A DNA stretch of 64,000 nt from Theobroma cacao (Eukaryota; Streptophyta; Magnoliopsida; Malvales; Malvaceae). Shown here piece by piece: positions 11,431 to 23,969 of this stretch (positions are counted from its first letter, which is position 1; each line of letters begins with the position of its first letter). Position numbers and translations under genes: made by a program. The stretch is from positions 15,526,638 through 15,590,637 of the forward strand of contig NC_030851.1 of NCBI RefSeq assembly GCF_000208745.1, in the 5' to 3' direction. The notes below the pieces were generated by a model, which was given only the letters and a program-made list of their open reading frames with translations, was not told the origin of the DNA and ran no database searches.

Positions 11431-12062
11431 AAGATTCGTTGTCGCATTTGACTTACTTGTGTATCATTGAAGCCTTCATTTTTCAAATTATTTGTTATGT
11501 ATAAGTTCATCATTACCAAGTGATTAATTATTTAAGGGTTTAATGAGGGGTTTTCAATATGAATGAAATTAAATTGCATTGTTTTAAAACAAGTGCATTA
11601 TGATTTTAAATTCTCTCTTATGGTTGTTTGTTCCCTTCCTTGTTCACTCACTGGGTTTATACTCACTGTTTTCAATTTCATGTTTTCAGATCACGAGGCA
11701 GCCGGTAACTAGGACGAGGTGTCCTCGTAGATTTGTATCCATCTTTTAGTAGGTGTCTCGGCATTCAGTAGCTGTACATTCGTCCGAGTCTCTCTGCTGG
11801 AAGTCGAGTATTCTTTTGTTGTGTATAGACAAACCTAATGTAAATTATTAAAATACACATTATAAACGATGTATATACACTTGTTTGGTATGCTAGTATG
11901 AGGTGGCAATGTTTAATATTATTTTGATTCTAAGTTATGAAATGTGACTTATCAGTTTATGATGGAATGATGACCATATCAGATTAATAGACTTGCTTGG
12001 GCTTAGTGGACTACGTCCATTGGGCCCATGCGCCGGTCATGGTCTGAAATTTTGGATCGTGA

Positions 12063-12545
12063 TATTTCTTAACACCATATATCTTTTGCACTTAAACATT
12101 TAGCTTATCTACTCAAAGATTTATATTTTTTAAATAATTTTTTTTCAATTAAGTCTATAAACATTTTAATTTTGTTCGATTTAGTTCCTATATTATACTT
12201 TTTTATTCAATTTAATCTTTATGATATGACATATATTTTTTTAAAATTTTTTTTCTTAATTTGCCATATCAACAATGCCACATGGCATTGCCATGTGGCA
12301 CTACCACGTCAACATTGGCACGTGGTATTGTAACATCATGATATCAATGTCACATGGCACTGTCACACCAGTATTGAAGTCATCACCTCTAATAGTAAAA
12401 TTGGGACAGTGTTAGAGGAAAGACTAAATTATTTCAATTACTAAAATTCAGAGACTAAATTGATCAAATTTTGAATATAAAAACTAAATTAATGAAAATG
12501 TATGAGTATAAGGGACTATGTGGATAATTTAACCATTTAAACACC
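12063..12545 (-). repeat. Dispersed palindromic repeat, copy B, next to PRIM2
   Basis: This is the reverse complement of most of 4,285-4,790. Shared features include GCACTTAAACATTTAGCTTAT near the left end, AAACTAAATTAATG-like blocks, and TTTAAACACC at the right end. The core has a 25-nt near-perfect palindrome (12,276-12,300: TGCCACATGGCA, one T, TGCCATGTGGCA). It ends about 60-70 bp before the E2F-like site of the primase gene, so it borders or forms part of that gene's upstream region. Confidence 0.5.
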
Positions 12546-12611
12546 GTTGAAACAAAATAAATTCGTTAAAAAATATGAAAAAAATTCGCAACTCAGTAGC
12601 GGACCATTTCC

Positions 12612-12619
12612 CCGCCAAT
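12612..12619 (-). promoter_or_regulatory. E2F-like site in the PRIM2 promoter
   Basis: CCGCCAAT on the + strand is ATTGGCGG on the minus strand, matching the E2F consensus WTTSSCSS. It lies about 150 bp before the chosen start codon. A CCAAT box overlaps it, and a GGGCGCGC block follows at about 12,641. Plant replication genes, primase included, are known E2F targets. Whether this copy is bound is inference. Confidence 0.45.
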
Positions 12620-12765
12620 TTCCTATCTGCTTCAACGTTTGGGCGCGCTTTTCCTATCAGCCCTACGGTTTATTTTTGGGAAACAAAAAGGATTTATCCC
12701 AAAAAAAAATAAAGGAAGAAAACGCCGTTTGTAAGAGAAGAGGAAATAAACCCGAAATAGGAAAA

Positions 12766-15700
12766 ATGCAAGTAGTTCGCTGTCATAGGAGATCCAGTTC
12801 CAATGACGTCGTCGTTTCCACTCTTCCTCTGTACCGATCTGCCCCTCCACTCGAAGTCCGTCTTGAAGATTTCGAGCTTTTTGCCATGGATCGACTCCGA
12901 GGTATCCTATTTTCCTTTGCTAAAGCTTTAATTCGTCAAAAACAAAAAAATTCTCATACGTACATCTTGGGTATTTGTAATTTTTTGGACTAACTGGTTT
13001 TTTACTGACGAAGTGATACTTAATCAGTAAAGAAGAGGAATAGAAATGATCGGATTCAGTGTTGTGATGGTTCTGTACCGTTCAATTTCTCCTGGAGTGA
13101 GAGAAGATAGGGTTTTTGAGTACAAGTTTAGCTATTTCTATTAGGAGCTTAACAAATATAGTTGAATGGCATGTTGAGCTCTACGAAAGTATCATTTTTT
13201 GTTTTTGTGTTATCTAATTTCTTTTAATTGCTCGATGCAGTTCTAAAAGGCATCTCCGATGGATTATCCCGTGGAAAAAAACCTGAAGAAATCGCAAAAT
13301 TGGTAATACTATCCACTTGGTATTTACATATTTTTTGACAAATTTGTTTTGTTTCGCTGTCCAATTTAACATACTGGATTTGCTTAGGCAATGGATCACT
13401 GGAAAGCAAATATGAGATATCCGCAGGCAACTGAGGATGTAAACAAGGATAACATATCACACTTTGTCCTTCGTCTTGTGTATTGTAGAACGTAAGCTGG
13501 TGATATTCTTGATGTCATTCGTTTTTTTTTTCTAATCTTTTTAATTTATTAATAACAATAATTGTCATTTTATTTATTTGTTATGGTTAGCGAGGAGCTA
13601 AGGAAATGGTTTTTGTCCATGGAGACTGCTCTCTTTCGCTACCGTTTTCATTCTGAAAGCTCTGAGGCACAGGTAGCACATGCTCATTCTTTTTCAGTGT
13701 TTGGTTTTCTGGTTTATTGAGCACATTCTTATTGCTTGTATGCTGATGTTATAGAGGGCACTGATGTCTGAGTTTAACCTTCCATACAAGGCAGTCAGCA
13801 ATGCAGAATTTGAGGTAATCATGCTCACTCTTTCTAATTCTTTAAAGCTACTTGTTTTGAGCAAGATGCAATTGCATAACCTTGTTGTGATAGTACACAT
13901 GGTGCCTTCTTAATTTTGTCTAAATTTTAATTTCCTAGTAACTGGAGCTATTTTGTTTCTTCGCAGAGTGTAAAGGATAAATTAGTCCAAGTTGCTCGTT
14001 CTATGGGTCAGACTTTACTTCCTGGTATGAGATTACTGACTGGCTTCATTGGCCATTCCTTAGGGGGAAGGCATAAGTATCTCTGTCTTATTACGTTCCT
14101 TCTCATCTCGCATAAAGTCATTTTGTTATGAATGACATTTAAGTTTGGACCATGTTAATTTCTAAATCTGTACATTGTAGATGTGTTAGTTTCTGATGGT
14201 TACAATGCTAGAACTTCAGTTTTTTTTTTTTATTATCATTTTTATAATGGGCAGGATACCATGAAACAAGGATATGAGAAAGAATTCTCTGGAATATTAT
14301 AAACAGAGTTCAACAAGGAATGATTAAGGTGGGTAGATTAGGCAATAGTGGAAAAATGAAGCTTAAAATAAAGTTACTAATTTGAAAATTTAACAAGCTA
14401 GTAATATACTAGTATTTTCTTCATATATCAGCAAGCTGGTGGAATCTAAAGATGATCTTGCTTGAATCTCAAGTGATTCAATCAGCATTGAATAGGGTAA
14501 TGGTTTCATACAGCATTGGTTTAACATCTATTGTTAGATGTACTGCTAGTTATAAAATTTTTCCATGCCATTGAGGATTATCTCTTGGAATGCTCTCATT
14601 TGACTGGTATATCTTTTCCGTTATAATCTGGCTTGACCAAGCATGAAAACAAACAGCAACAATAAGTTTTATGTGTTATGGAATTTTTAATATGTCTTCT
14701 TTATTTTCAAACACTTGAAATTTCTCTCCTGTGAGGTTCAATATGAAGCTTAAGCAAATCTTGATTGAAATTATCACTTCTTATATTTTTGACTATTATG
14801 CTTGGGTTATATCAATCTGTTTGGCTTTAGAAGGAAAATGATGAGGCAGATAAAGACTTTCAATGGCTGCTTCTGTTTCATTTTGCTCCAGAATGCACTC
14901 AGTAATTGATTTCCTGTAGATAATTTAGGTTTTCTTGAAAACATTCATTCATTCCTCTCATTATGTATTCTTGTCTTGGTCATAAAACTATAATTACCAG
15001 TAACTAAAAAAGGTTTTCTCTGATCCTTTGTCTATGTTGTGATTAGATTTTCTTTCTTTTTTTATCCTCTTTGTTTTGCAGCTGATGCGATATTCTACAA
15101 GGTACACTTGTGTTTTCTTGATGCTTCTTCTACATGTCAAACAATTGCAGTGGTAGCTTATCTTTGAGAAAAAGAAATGTCTAACATGATTTGATACAGG
15201 AAGTGATCTCCCATAGCTATGTGTTGATTTAATGTAATTAACCTATGTCCATGGCAATACAGTTAGATTGCTCTGGTCCATTGACTCATATACATGGATA
15301 GAAAAAGAAAGAGGGAAGGATTAAACAATGTTAAATCTAATAACATTTTGGGTTGGTGATGTGTATTCAGAGAGAAGACTGATGGTCTCATAGTCAGTCT
15401 TCTTAGGCCCTGGGTTATTCCTTCGATTGAAACCTGATATAGTTGCTAGTTTTACCTGACTCATTTGTATGTGCTTCTTCCCCATGAAGGTGCCATTTGA
15501 AGAAGTTTCAGAACTTGTAGCTGGTCGTCGAGTGTTCATACATAAAGGGCATGCATATGTTGCTATGAATCAGGTAATTGTTATCATTTTCTACTAATCT
15601 TTGAATCTTACCTTAAAAATATTGAATATAATCAACATGAATTAACATTTGTACTTGCCATCTCTCACTTCTCCTAATCTGTATAATCTTTCCAGGTGGT

Positions 15701-18700
15701 TTCTCTTGTTGTGACTCAATTTCGAAGTAATCTATCGAAGGCACTCATTTTAACAAACAGGTTTTCCTTTTTGTCTATCCAAATCTCCAGAAAGTGCCAC
15801 TAAAATATGTTTTGAACGTATGCATTGGTCTTTTTCAAGCAATGAATATCTCTGCTGTATGTTAGGATTGGTTTGCCAACTTGATCTAGAACATCCTGCA
15901 TATATCCCAGATTTCATTGGCTGAAATGCACATCATAGCAGACACAGTTTACATGACAATTTGTTACCGCAAAGCAATTTTTAGAATTACATGCATATTA
16001 TGCATGTTGTCATTATTAGTTGGTGATATGTTTCATGCTGATGACTAGAACTGTTTATTATGGGATATATTCCATGCTGCCATCATAATCTCCACATTCA
16101 CCAGAAGCAGTGACACTATTATGCTTGCTATCATCATCATTCTGGTAGGCAGCAAGCAAATTTTTTGGTGCACAACACTTTAGTCTCACTCTTTGTCATA
16201 ACCCCAAATACAAAGGAACATGCCTGGCATTTTCTTTCATGGATTGTCATAATGCATCTTCTTAGTATGTTCTAGTTCAAGTTTATTACCAGCACGCAGC
16301 TGCTGAGATGCATCATACTCATTTCTCTTGTGCTGAAACATTGTAATCATATTCTTTAAAGGAAGAAAGTTTATGTAGTACATCCAAGTTTCTGCTGAGA
16401 ACTTCTTTTCCTTTTGCCTCTTGTGCAATTTTTTGTTTGTCCATAAAATTAAGTTTTAAGGTATTTATTGAGTTTCAGAACTTGCAATTTTGCTTGCAGA
16501 AAATGGACATCTACCATCAGAGAGCAAGAGAAGGATCGCCTGACTCCAGTGAGTATTGGAGTCTGAACCTTTTTACTGATTTTTTTGTTTGATTTTGACC
16601 ATTTTCTGTTTCTTGAGCTATTGTTTAGATTGTGGAAGCCCTATGCACAAGCTATCTGGGGCCTGACTACTCTCAGGTGCCTATATATCATTGTATCAGC
16701 TCATCTACTTTCCTTTGATTATAGGTGTTTTATGTTTAAGCTTAATTTTCTACATTCTTTTGGCTGCATTCTTAGCCAAAAGAATTTGCAGAGATATCTA
16801 TTAAGGACATTGATCAAATTGCAAAGACTTCATTTCCTCTCTGTATGAGACACCTATTTGAAAAGGTAAGAAATTGGATTGTGCAAGTTGTCATTATCTT
16901 CAGTTTTCTCTGCTTTCTTTTTTTCTAAGAAAAATAATTCTGCTATATCTTTCACTTTTCAGGTTAGAGAGGATCATCATTTAAAGCATGGAGGAAGGAT
17001 GCAATTAGGTCTTTTCTTGAAGGTTATACTTTACTACTTGCATGAATTTGTCTTCCGGGTAGTTGCCTGTAACAGTAACATTATAAACATGTAATCCTGG
17101 GAAATCAGATAAAGTCATAAAAGCATGGTACTCCTATCTTATGGCTAGATATGCATCAATGCTTGCATTAATGCTTGTTTTAAAACATCTTGTTTGTGTG
17201 TGATGTGAAGCATCTAACCTAAAGCCAATTGACAATAGGTGGAGGTTCAATTTCAATTAAATGTTGCTGCAAACTCTGAACTTAACTTATATGTGGTCAA
17301 TATTAACTACAGAAACAAGTGGGCCTAATGCTTCGACAACAAATAAGGAGCAAACAACATAACTAATGGGGCATCAGACAACTTAAGCTCTGATAACATG
17401 CTAAGCATCCAACTTAAAACCAATGGCCAATAGCTGGAGGGGCCATTTTCTATATTTTGAACTTAGGATACTCTAAACTTAATCAATGTGGAATTTATTG
17501 TCAACACTTAAGATGTGAAAACATATAGGATTTGCATGCTTAATGACTTATACAAGATTTGACACTATACGTCCACAAGATAAACCTCTTTTGACACTGC
17601 TTTCTATTTGTGACTTGAATTTGATTTTGAGTACTGAAAGTTCGTAAGAATTGCATAATCTCTTTATCCTTATTTTCCCTTTGCTTCCCATTATGTTGTT
17701 TAGCAAAAAGGTAAAGCAACTACGAATAATGACAAGCTTAGAGAACTGCAAATATTGCTTGTTGATAAATCATAACATGTTCTCTTAAATGTGATTCCTC
17801 TATTTTTCGTGGTTCTCTTTGTCTTTTTTTTTCCTTTCGTCTGCTCAGGGTGTTGGGCTGAAGGTTGATGATGCGCTAGCATTTTGGAAAGCTGAGTTTG
17901 CACAAAAGGTTAGTGGTTTGTGCACAAGTATTTTGTTACTGTATTTATTGTGCCATGGTATTTTATTTACCTTCTAGTTGTCACTTTCTTTATCCTTGGT
18001 ATTTCATTGTCAACAACAAGCAGGAAAAGATAAAAAGGAAAAAAGAAACATTTAACCATGGGCATTTGTTACAAATATTATTTCCATATTACACTTGCTG
18101 CTTTAAGTCTGGAAAGTCTGTCTCATGCATGGAGGGTAATTCCCCTCTTCCCCTCTCCATAACAAATATCTAATATAGTGGTAGTTTTTGTTTAGTTTTA
18201 ATGTCTTACGATGCCTTGTTTCTTGCAGCCCACACAGTGGCTACTGGTTAATTAACAATGAATCATTTTCTTCTTGTAGGTTGGTGCAGAGAGGTTTGAC
18301 AAAGAATATGCATACAACATACGCCATAATTATGGAAGAGAAGGGAAGAGAACAGTAAGATACCATCTTATCCTTATTTGAAAGTGGGATATGTATCAAC
18401 ATTGGATTAGCAAAGGGTATTTACAATCACTTCAGAAACAGTAGAAGTTTATTTACCATTAATTTTTTATTTACGGGTTCTGAGGTTTTTCGCCTTTTTC
18501 TTCATCTTTGGAACTTGAGTATGTGTATGATCATGTTTTGTTATAATTATTTGATGGTTATGGCAGGATTATACACCTTATTCCTGTCAGAAAGTTATCT
18601 TGTCAACTCCTGGTGTTGGAGACCATCATGGCTGCCCCTATAGGCATTTCAGGTCAACATCTCAACCAGCTTTCTTTCTTTAGGACAGTTAGCTAGGTTT

Positions 18701-20405
18701 CATGGGAATGGTGTTCCTCATAGAAAACTTTGTTGGATAGATTCCTTTGATTGAATTATAATGGTTTTGTTTTTCCTCTTTCAAACAATTTAACTTGGTT
18801 AAGTATCACAAGGATTAGCAGTGGCCATTAGCAAATAGTTTTTATAGACCTCTCTGATTTTTTCACCAAGTATATTATCTTGAACATCTCAAATGCATCT
18901 CCAGACATGCTAACTTGCTAAGTAGACACAATTAATATAAAATCATTGCTTGTTATGGATATGCTATCACTGCATTCCAGCCCTATGGTGCTTCATTTAT
19001 TGGCCATCTTTTTTAACTTCATGACATTAAAAATGCTTAGAGAGGCTCAATTGATGGAAGTTAAGCAACCATTTCTTTCAACTTTCTTCTTTAATATAGG
19101 AAATTGAATAGTTATTTAACTTTAATCTTTAAGGTGTTTCTTGTTTAAGATGTGGCTGGGATGAAGAAATGTGACTTAAAAAGCTACTCACTTTGTAAAT
19201 AGCATTGCTAGAAGTCAATCATTAATGTGTTTCCTGGTTTTGTCACTGCCTGGGCACTGAATTTTGTTTACAGCTTTAGCTTTCTTCTCACTAACTGTGT
19301 CTAGAAATTGATTAAATTTTATCCTATCTTATGCTCATCTGAAATTGTTATAGGAGTATTAGCTATCTCCTTTTGGCTTAGATGTTATATTAGCTATCGG
19401 GTTTATGTGGCTACAGAAATATTTTTTTCCTTTTAGTAGATCTCTCATTAGCATTCTTCCACAGCACAAGAACTCCTTTATTTCACAGCAGTTAAGGCCA
19501 ACATGTCTTGTTCCTCCCATGCCATATCCTAGCCAAAACTTATATTTGTCGCGTTGCATTTCTGCACATGTAATGTAAGGCATCTCTATTGATGAAGGAT
19601 GTAGAGACATTACCAGTGGTTTCATGCTCACCATCTACCAGAAAATCATTCTTTTATAATGATCATATACAAGTGGTCTAGATGAAGCCACTTAGCACTT
19701 GAGTCTCTTGAAATAGTTTTTGTAAATTTGTAAAAACTCCTGATTTCTCCATTTTAGATAAATTCAAAGCATCATATTTCCTTTTCACCTTTTATTTTTT
19801 ATCTAAAGCTAATTACACGGATGAGGTTTAACCAATTTGAACTCCAAGACAACAACGGATGATAAATAGATTTAGATGCCTGAATTTGCATTACTCTAAA
19901 TCAATTTATCGGTCGTATTGCAAATGCTTGAATTTTTTGATAGTATAGTTTAACTAACCATAGAGGCATGTTTAGTAAGTTGTACATGTTATATTGCTTG
20001 CTATTTTGACATGACAGTGAGGAGAATCTAAGGGCCGCACTTGCAAGAATGGGAGTTGGCAGTCGCATAGTGGAGGATGTAATAGACAAAGCGCGCAATA
20101 GGCATTATCAGGTCATAAGATTGCCAACTGTCTTTAAGCTTACTCTGACTTGTTTTAGGTTATTGTTCTATAACTGTGAGCAATGGTAAATTGTGCGCAG
20201 TTGGCATGTACCTTAACATTTGAAGCTGTTCATGGCTCATCATGCGACGCGGGTATCAATCATCCCAACCAATATTTCATTGAGAGCCAAAAGATCCTGC
20301 AATCAAAGGTAGATGCTCTATTGTCTGATTCATGCTATATATCCAGATCTACTGTCTGACCCATTTCTCCTTTACCATTGCCAGAATGGTTCTATGGCAC
20401 AATAA
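12766..20405 (+). CDS. PRIM2: DNA primase large subunit (p58), 19 exons
   Basis: This is the regulatory and iron-sulfur subunit of the primase-DNA polymerase alpha complex, which makes RNA-DNA primers at nuclear replication forks. Exons: 12766-12901, 13241-13302, 13388-13491, 13591-13672, 13755-13814, 13967-14024, 15082-15101, 15490-15573, 15696-15760, 16500-16548, 16629-16676, 16776-16865, 16963-17022, 17849-17908, 18280-18354, 18567-18652, 20018-20111, 20201-20308 and 20385-20405. All introns are GT..AG, and phases join without a stop to give 453 residues, close to the plant family length (about 450). The start was chosen because [15 protein letters not shown] near the N-terminus matches the family, although the frame stays open upstream to 12,547. 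The C-terminal Fe-S domain (about 257-447) has Cys279 (FPLCMRH), Cys358 (YSCQK), Cys374 (HHGCPYRH) and Cys414 (LACTLTFE), plus [16 protein letters not shown] and NHPNQYF. No break is seen. The last exon encodes only NGSMAQ and is the least certain part. Confidence 0.93.
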
Positions 20406-21990
20406 ATATGTTAACCAGGCAGACAAGGATATCCAGTATTTTACCTACAACCTTTTTTTTTTTTTGTAATATTATGTAAGTATCCCCTATCTAATAACCG
20501 TTTTAATTTTGTTTTCGTTCAACTCTGTTGGTGTTTGGCTCAGTTTATCAAAGTTCTTTTCACTACAAACGCGTAAGAAAGGCGTTTGTTTGGTTTTTAA
20601 ATTTCTTAAATTTTTAGCTAACCTTGTAAATAACAATTTTTTAAAAAGTATTAACTTATAGTAACAAATATTTAATAAATTTATTATTTGGTTTAATAAA
20701 GTGGAATTTTTTATTTTTAATTATTAATTAATAAATTAAAATATTATCAAATAGTTTTTCACGTTTTACAAAATTTTGCATCAAGTTTAGCAAATGTTAT
20801 ATTGAATTATCTTTACATCGCTTTTAGATTAATTTTATTTGAACAACACTTCTTACAGAATGTCGTGAGTATCTTACTATGAATTTGATTAGTGTTAATA
20901 TTACATAATTAACAATATTTTAAAACAAAAATTTTCTTTTTTACAGAAAATGTAGTAATATTTTCTGGTAATTAAAACAAATTATATTTAGGGAGGGAGG
21001 CTTTTTACTTAATTAGTCTTTTCAGTATGTGCATTGCACATGGATAATTTAATATATAAATATTAAAATTTTGAAATTAAATTTTTTTTAATAATATATA
21101 TAATACTATAGTAATTTTTTGAAAAGTAGTACTACAATATTATAATTACTTTTTTAGTTTTTTAAAAAATACGTAATTTTGGTCTCGTTTGATAACACAG
21201 GTGTTTGTCTTTTTTTATTTTTGTTTGTAGAATTATAGAAACATTAAAAAAAACATGTTTTGTAATTTTATTTTTGTTTTTTCTTTTTGGAAAAATATCA
21301 AAGTAAACAATTTTGGACTTAATCATTACAAAGGAAAAGAAAATGCATAAAAATAACCGAAAAGCAAAATATCCAATTTTGGGGAGAATGGATACAATGA
21401 TACTATCAAAACTCTGGTTAAAAAATAGCCCCAAGGCATCCAGACAAAATCATGGCCAACCAATATGTCCGAATCATTTTCCTAAATGTCCGGGTCTTGA
21501 CAACAGAAGCTGTCCGGGTCTAGACATAATTCGTACTATCCGAGTGCTTTAACATTAATGTTACCCGTATAAAGATCCCCAAGCTGCTGTCCAAATAACC
21601 ACACACACATATTTCAAAGCTTATCAGAACGCAGACATAATAACGCCAAAAGAAGTTATCCAGACAACAAAGAATCTGCCACATTTAATAAAACCGTTCC
21701 ATACCAAAGCTCACCTATTTCAGCTAGCAAGAGGGGTACAACTTCTACAACTTCTAGCATTTTAAATTGGTGAATGTTAGTCTAATCTTACTATAAGGTC
21801 AATTAATAAAATTTTTAAAAAATAACAAAAATTTGTATAACAGATTAATAGGTAAACAATATATATAATTTTTAAATTTATCTATTTTAAGATAATAGCG
21901 TAGGTAATTTTTAAATTTGTTTAGTTTATTTTAAAAGTTATTTAACTTTTAATTTTATTTTATTTTTTACTTTAAACTATAAGAATATTA
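20406..21990. other. AT-rich DNA downstream of PRIM2
   Basis: An AATAAA overlaps the proposed stop codon (20,401-20,406) and could act as a polyadenylation signal. The rest is A+T-rich. A short direct repeat GTCCGGGTC...GAC occurs twice at about 21,490-21,520. Open frames at 21,162-21,434 and 21,313-21,552 show no domain. No gene is visible. Confidence 0.5.
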
Positions 21991-21999
21991 TTTTTTAGA

Positions 22000-22425
22000 T
22001 ATTAAAATTATATTTAATTAACTAATTCAATAAAAATTATTATTATCACTTATTACGTTAATTCTCACACATTTACGTTAAGATTTTAAATTTACTTATT
22101 TCACTTTTACAAGATTTTATATCAATTCTTACAACTTTACGTCAAACTTTTTCAATAGTAACTTTTAACTATAATTATCGTTATCTTTATTATTTTTTAT
22201 TTAAAATAAAAATTTAAATATTGTTACATACTTTTATCTCGATAATATAAATATAAATGTTTATTTTTCATTAAAATTAGATTTTTCTTACTTAATTAAC
22301 TTATTGTGTTAACTCTAATACATTTACGTTAAGATTTAAAATTTAGTTATTCCACATTTATAAGTTTTTATGTCAATTGTTACAGTTTTACGTTAAGGCT
22401 TATTTATGTCAATTTTGAACTATAA

Positions 22426-22456
<31 letters not shown>

Positions 22457-23850
22457 AATTAAAATTTATATATCGTTAAACACTTTTAGCTCGAGAATAT
22501 CAATTTAAATATTTATTTTTTACTAAAATTAAATTTTTTTTACTTAATTGACTTGTTACGTTAACTCTCACACATTTACGTTAAGATTTAAAATTTAGTT
22601 ATTCCACCTTTATAAGTTTTTCCGTCAATTGTTGCAGTTTTATGTCAAGGTTTATCTATGTCAATTTTGAATTATAATTATTTTTATCCTTATTATTCTT
22701 TGTTTAAAAATTAAAATTCGTATATCGTTAAATATTTTTAGTTTGAGAATATAAATTTAAATATTTATTTTTCACTAAAATTAGATTTTTTTACTTAATT
22801 GACTTGTTACATTAATTCTCACATATTTATGTTAAGATTTAAAATTTAGTTATTCCACCTTTATAAGGTTTTACGTCAATTCTTACAATTTTACATCAAG
22901 TCTTTTCTATGTCAATTTTGAACTATAATTATTTTTATCATATTATTCTTTATTTAAAAATTTAAATTTGTATATCGTTAAACACTTTTATTTCGAGAAT
23001 ATAAATTTAAATATTTATTTTTCACTAAAATAGATTTTTTTTTACTTAATTGACTTGTTATGTTAACTCTCGCATATTTACGTTAAGATTTAAAATTTTG
23101 TTATTCTACTTTTATAAATTTTTTCATCAATTGTTACAGTTTTATGTCAAGGCTTATTTATGTAAATTTTGAACTATAATTATTTTTATTATTATTATTT
23201 ATTTAAAAATTAAAATTTATATATTGTTAAACACTTGTAGTCTGAGAATATAAATTTAAATATTTATTTTTAACTAAAATTATATTTTTTTACTTAATTG
23301 ACTTGTTACATTAATTCTCACATATTTACGTTAAGATTTAAAATTTAGTTATTCCACCTTTATAAGGTTTTATGTTAATTCTTACAGTTTTACGTCAAGT
23401 CTTTTCTATATCAATTTTGAACTATAATTATTTTCATCCTATTATTTTTTATTTAAAATTAAAATTTGTTTATCTTTAAACACTTTTATTCCGAGAGTAT
23501 AAATTTAAATATTTGTTTTTCACTAAATTAGATTTTTTTACTTAATTGATTTGTTATGTTAACTCTCACACATTTACGTTCATATTTAAAATTTTGTTAT
23601 TCCACCTTTATAAGTTTTTTCGTCAATTGTTACAGTTTTACGTCAACACTTATCTATGTCAATTTTGAACTATAATTATTATTATTATTATTATTATTTA
23701 AAAATTAAAATTTATATATTGTTAAACACTTTTAGTCTTAGAATATAAATTTTAATATTTATTTTTCACTAAAATTAGATTTTTTTTACTTAATTGACTT
23801 GTTATGTTAACTCTCACACATTTACACTAAGATTTAAAATTTAGTTGTCA
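22000..23850. repeat. Tandem array of ~250-bp AT-rich units, left block
   Basis: Successive units carry the same order of motifs: TTACTTAATTGACTTGTTA, CACACATTTACGTTAAGATT, TTATTCCACCTTTATAAG, GTCAATTGTTACAGTTTTA, CAATTTTGAACTATAATTAT and AAATATTTATTTTTCACT. The first motif recurs near 22,290, 22,543, 22,794, 23,045, 23,293, 23,539 and 23,788, so the period is about 246-251 bp. The first, most diverged copy begins near 22,000. The array is broken by a LINE and continues at 29,785. Confidence 0.85.
23836..23850 (+). repeat. LINE target-site duplication, left
   Basis: AAAATTTAGTTGTCA here is repeated exactly at 29,785-29,799. The next bases on the far side (ATTGTTACAG) continue the satellite unit, confirming insertion into the array. 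Confidence 0.9.
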
Positions 23851-23969
23851 AGCTAAGCAATAAAAAGAAAGAGGTTTTTAACTCCTTTGGTAAAATTTTT
23901 CTCTCGGCGCACGTTAAGGAAACTTTACTAACGTACACCGAACCTCCAAAACCTACTTTCAGCCTTTGT

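Larger units (their letters stand above)
9591..12062 (+). mobile_element. Long LTR with + strand promoter
   Basis: A TATA box (CTATAAATAT at about 9,783) is followed by a pyrimidine-rich, CTCTCTCT-containing leader. The segment ends GGATCGTGATA at 12,062, a one-base variant of the GGTCGTGACA end seen at 380. Inside are a degenerate tandem repeat of GTGCACGATGTGGGG units (10,635-10,800) and a cluster of CTGCAG-centred palindromes (11,020-11,430). The left border is not certain. No primer-binding site follows, so it is a solo or truncated LTR. Open frames inside are repeat by-products. Confidence 0.5.

Noticed and set aside
12547..12765. Upstream in-frame ATG as the primase start
   Set aside because: The added residues are Lys/Asn-rich and match no primase N-terminus; the family start fits 12,766. 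Kept as a caveat.
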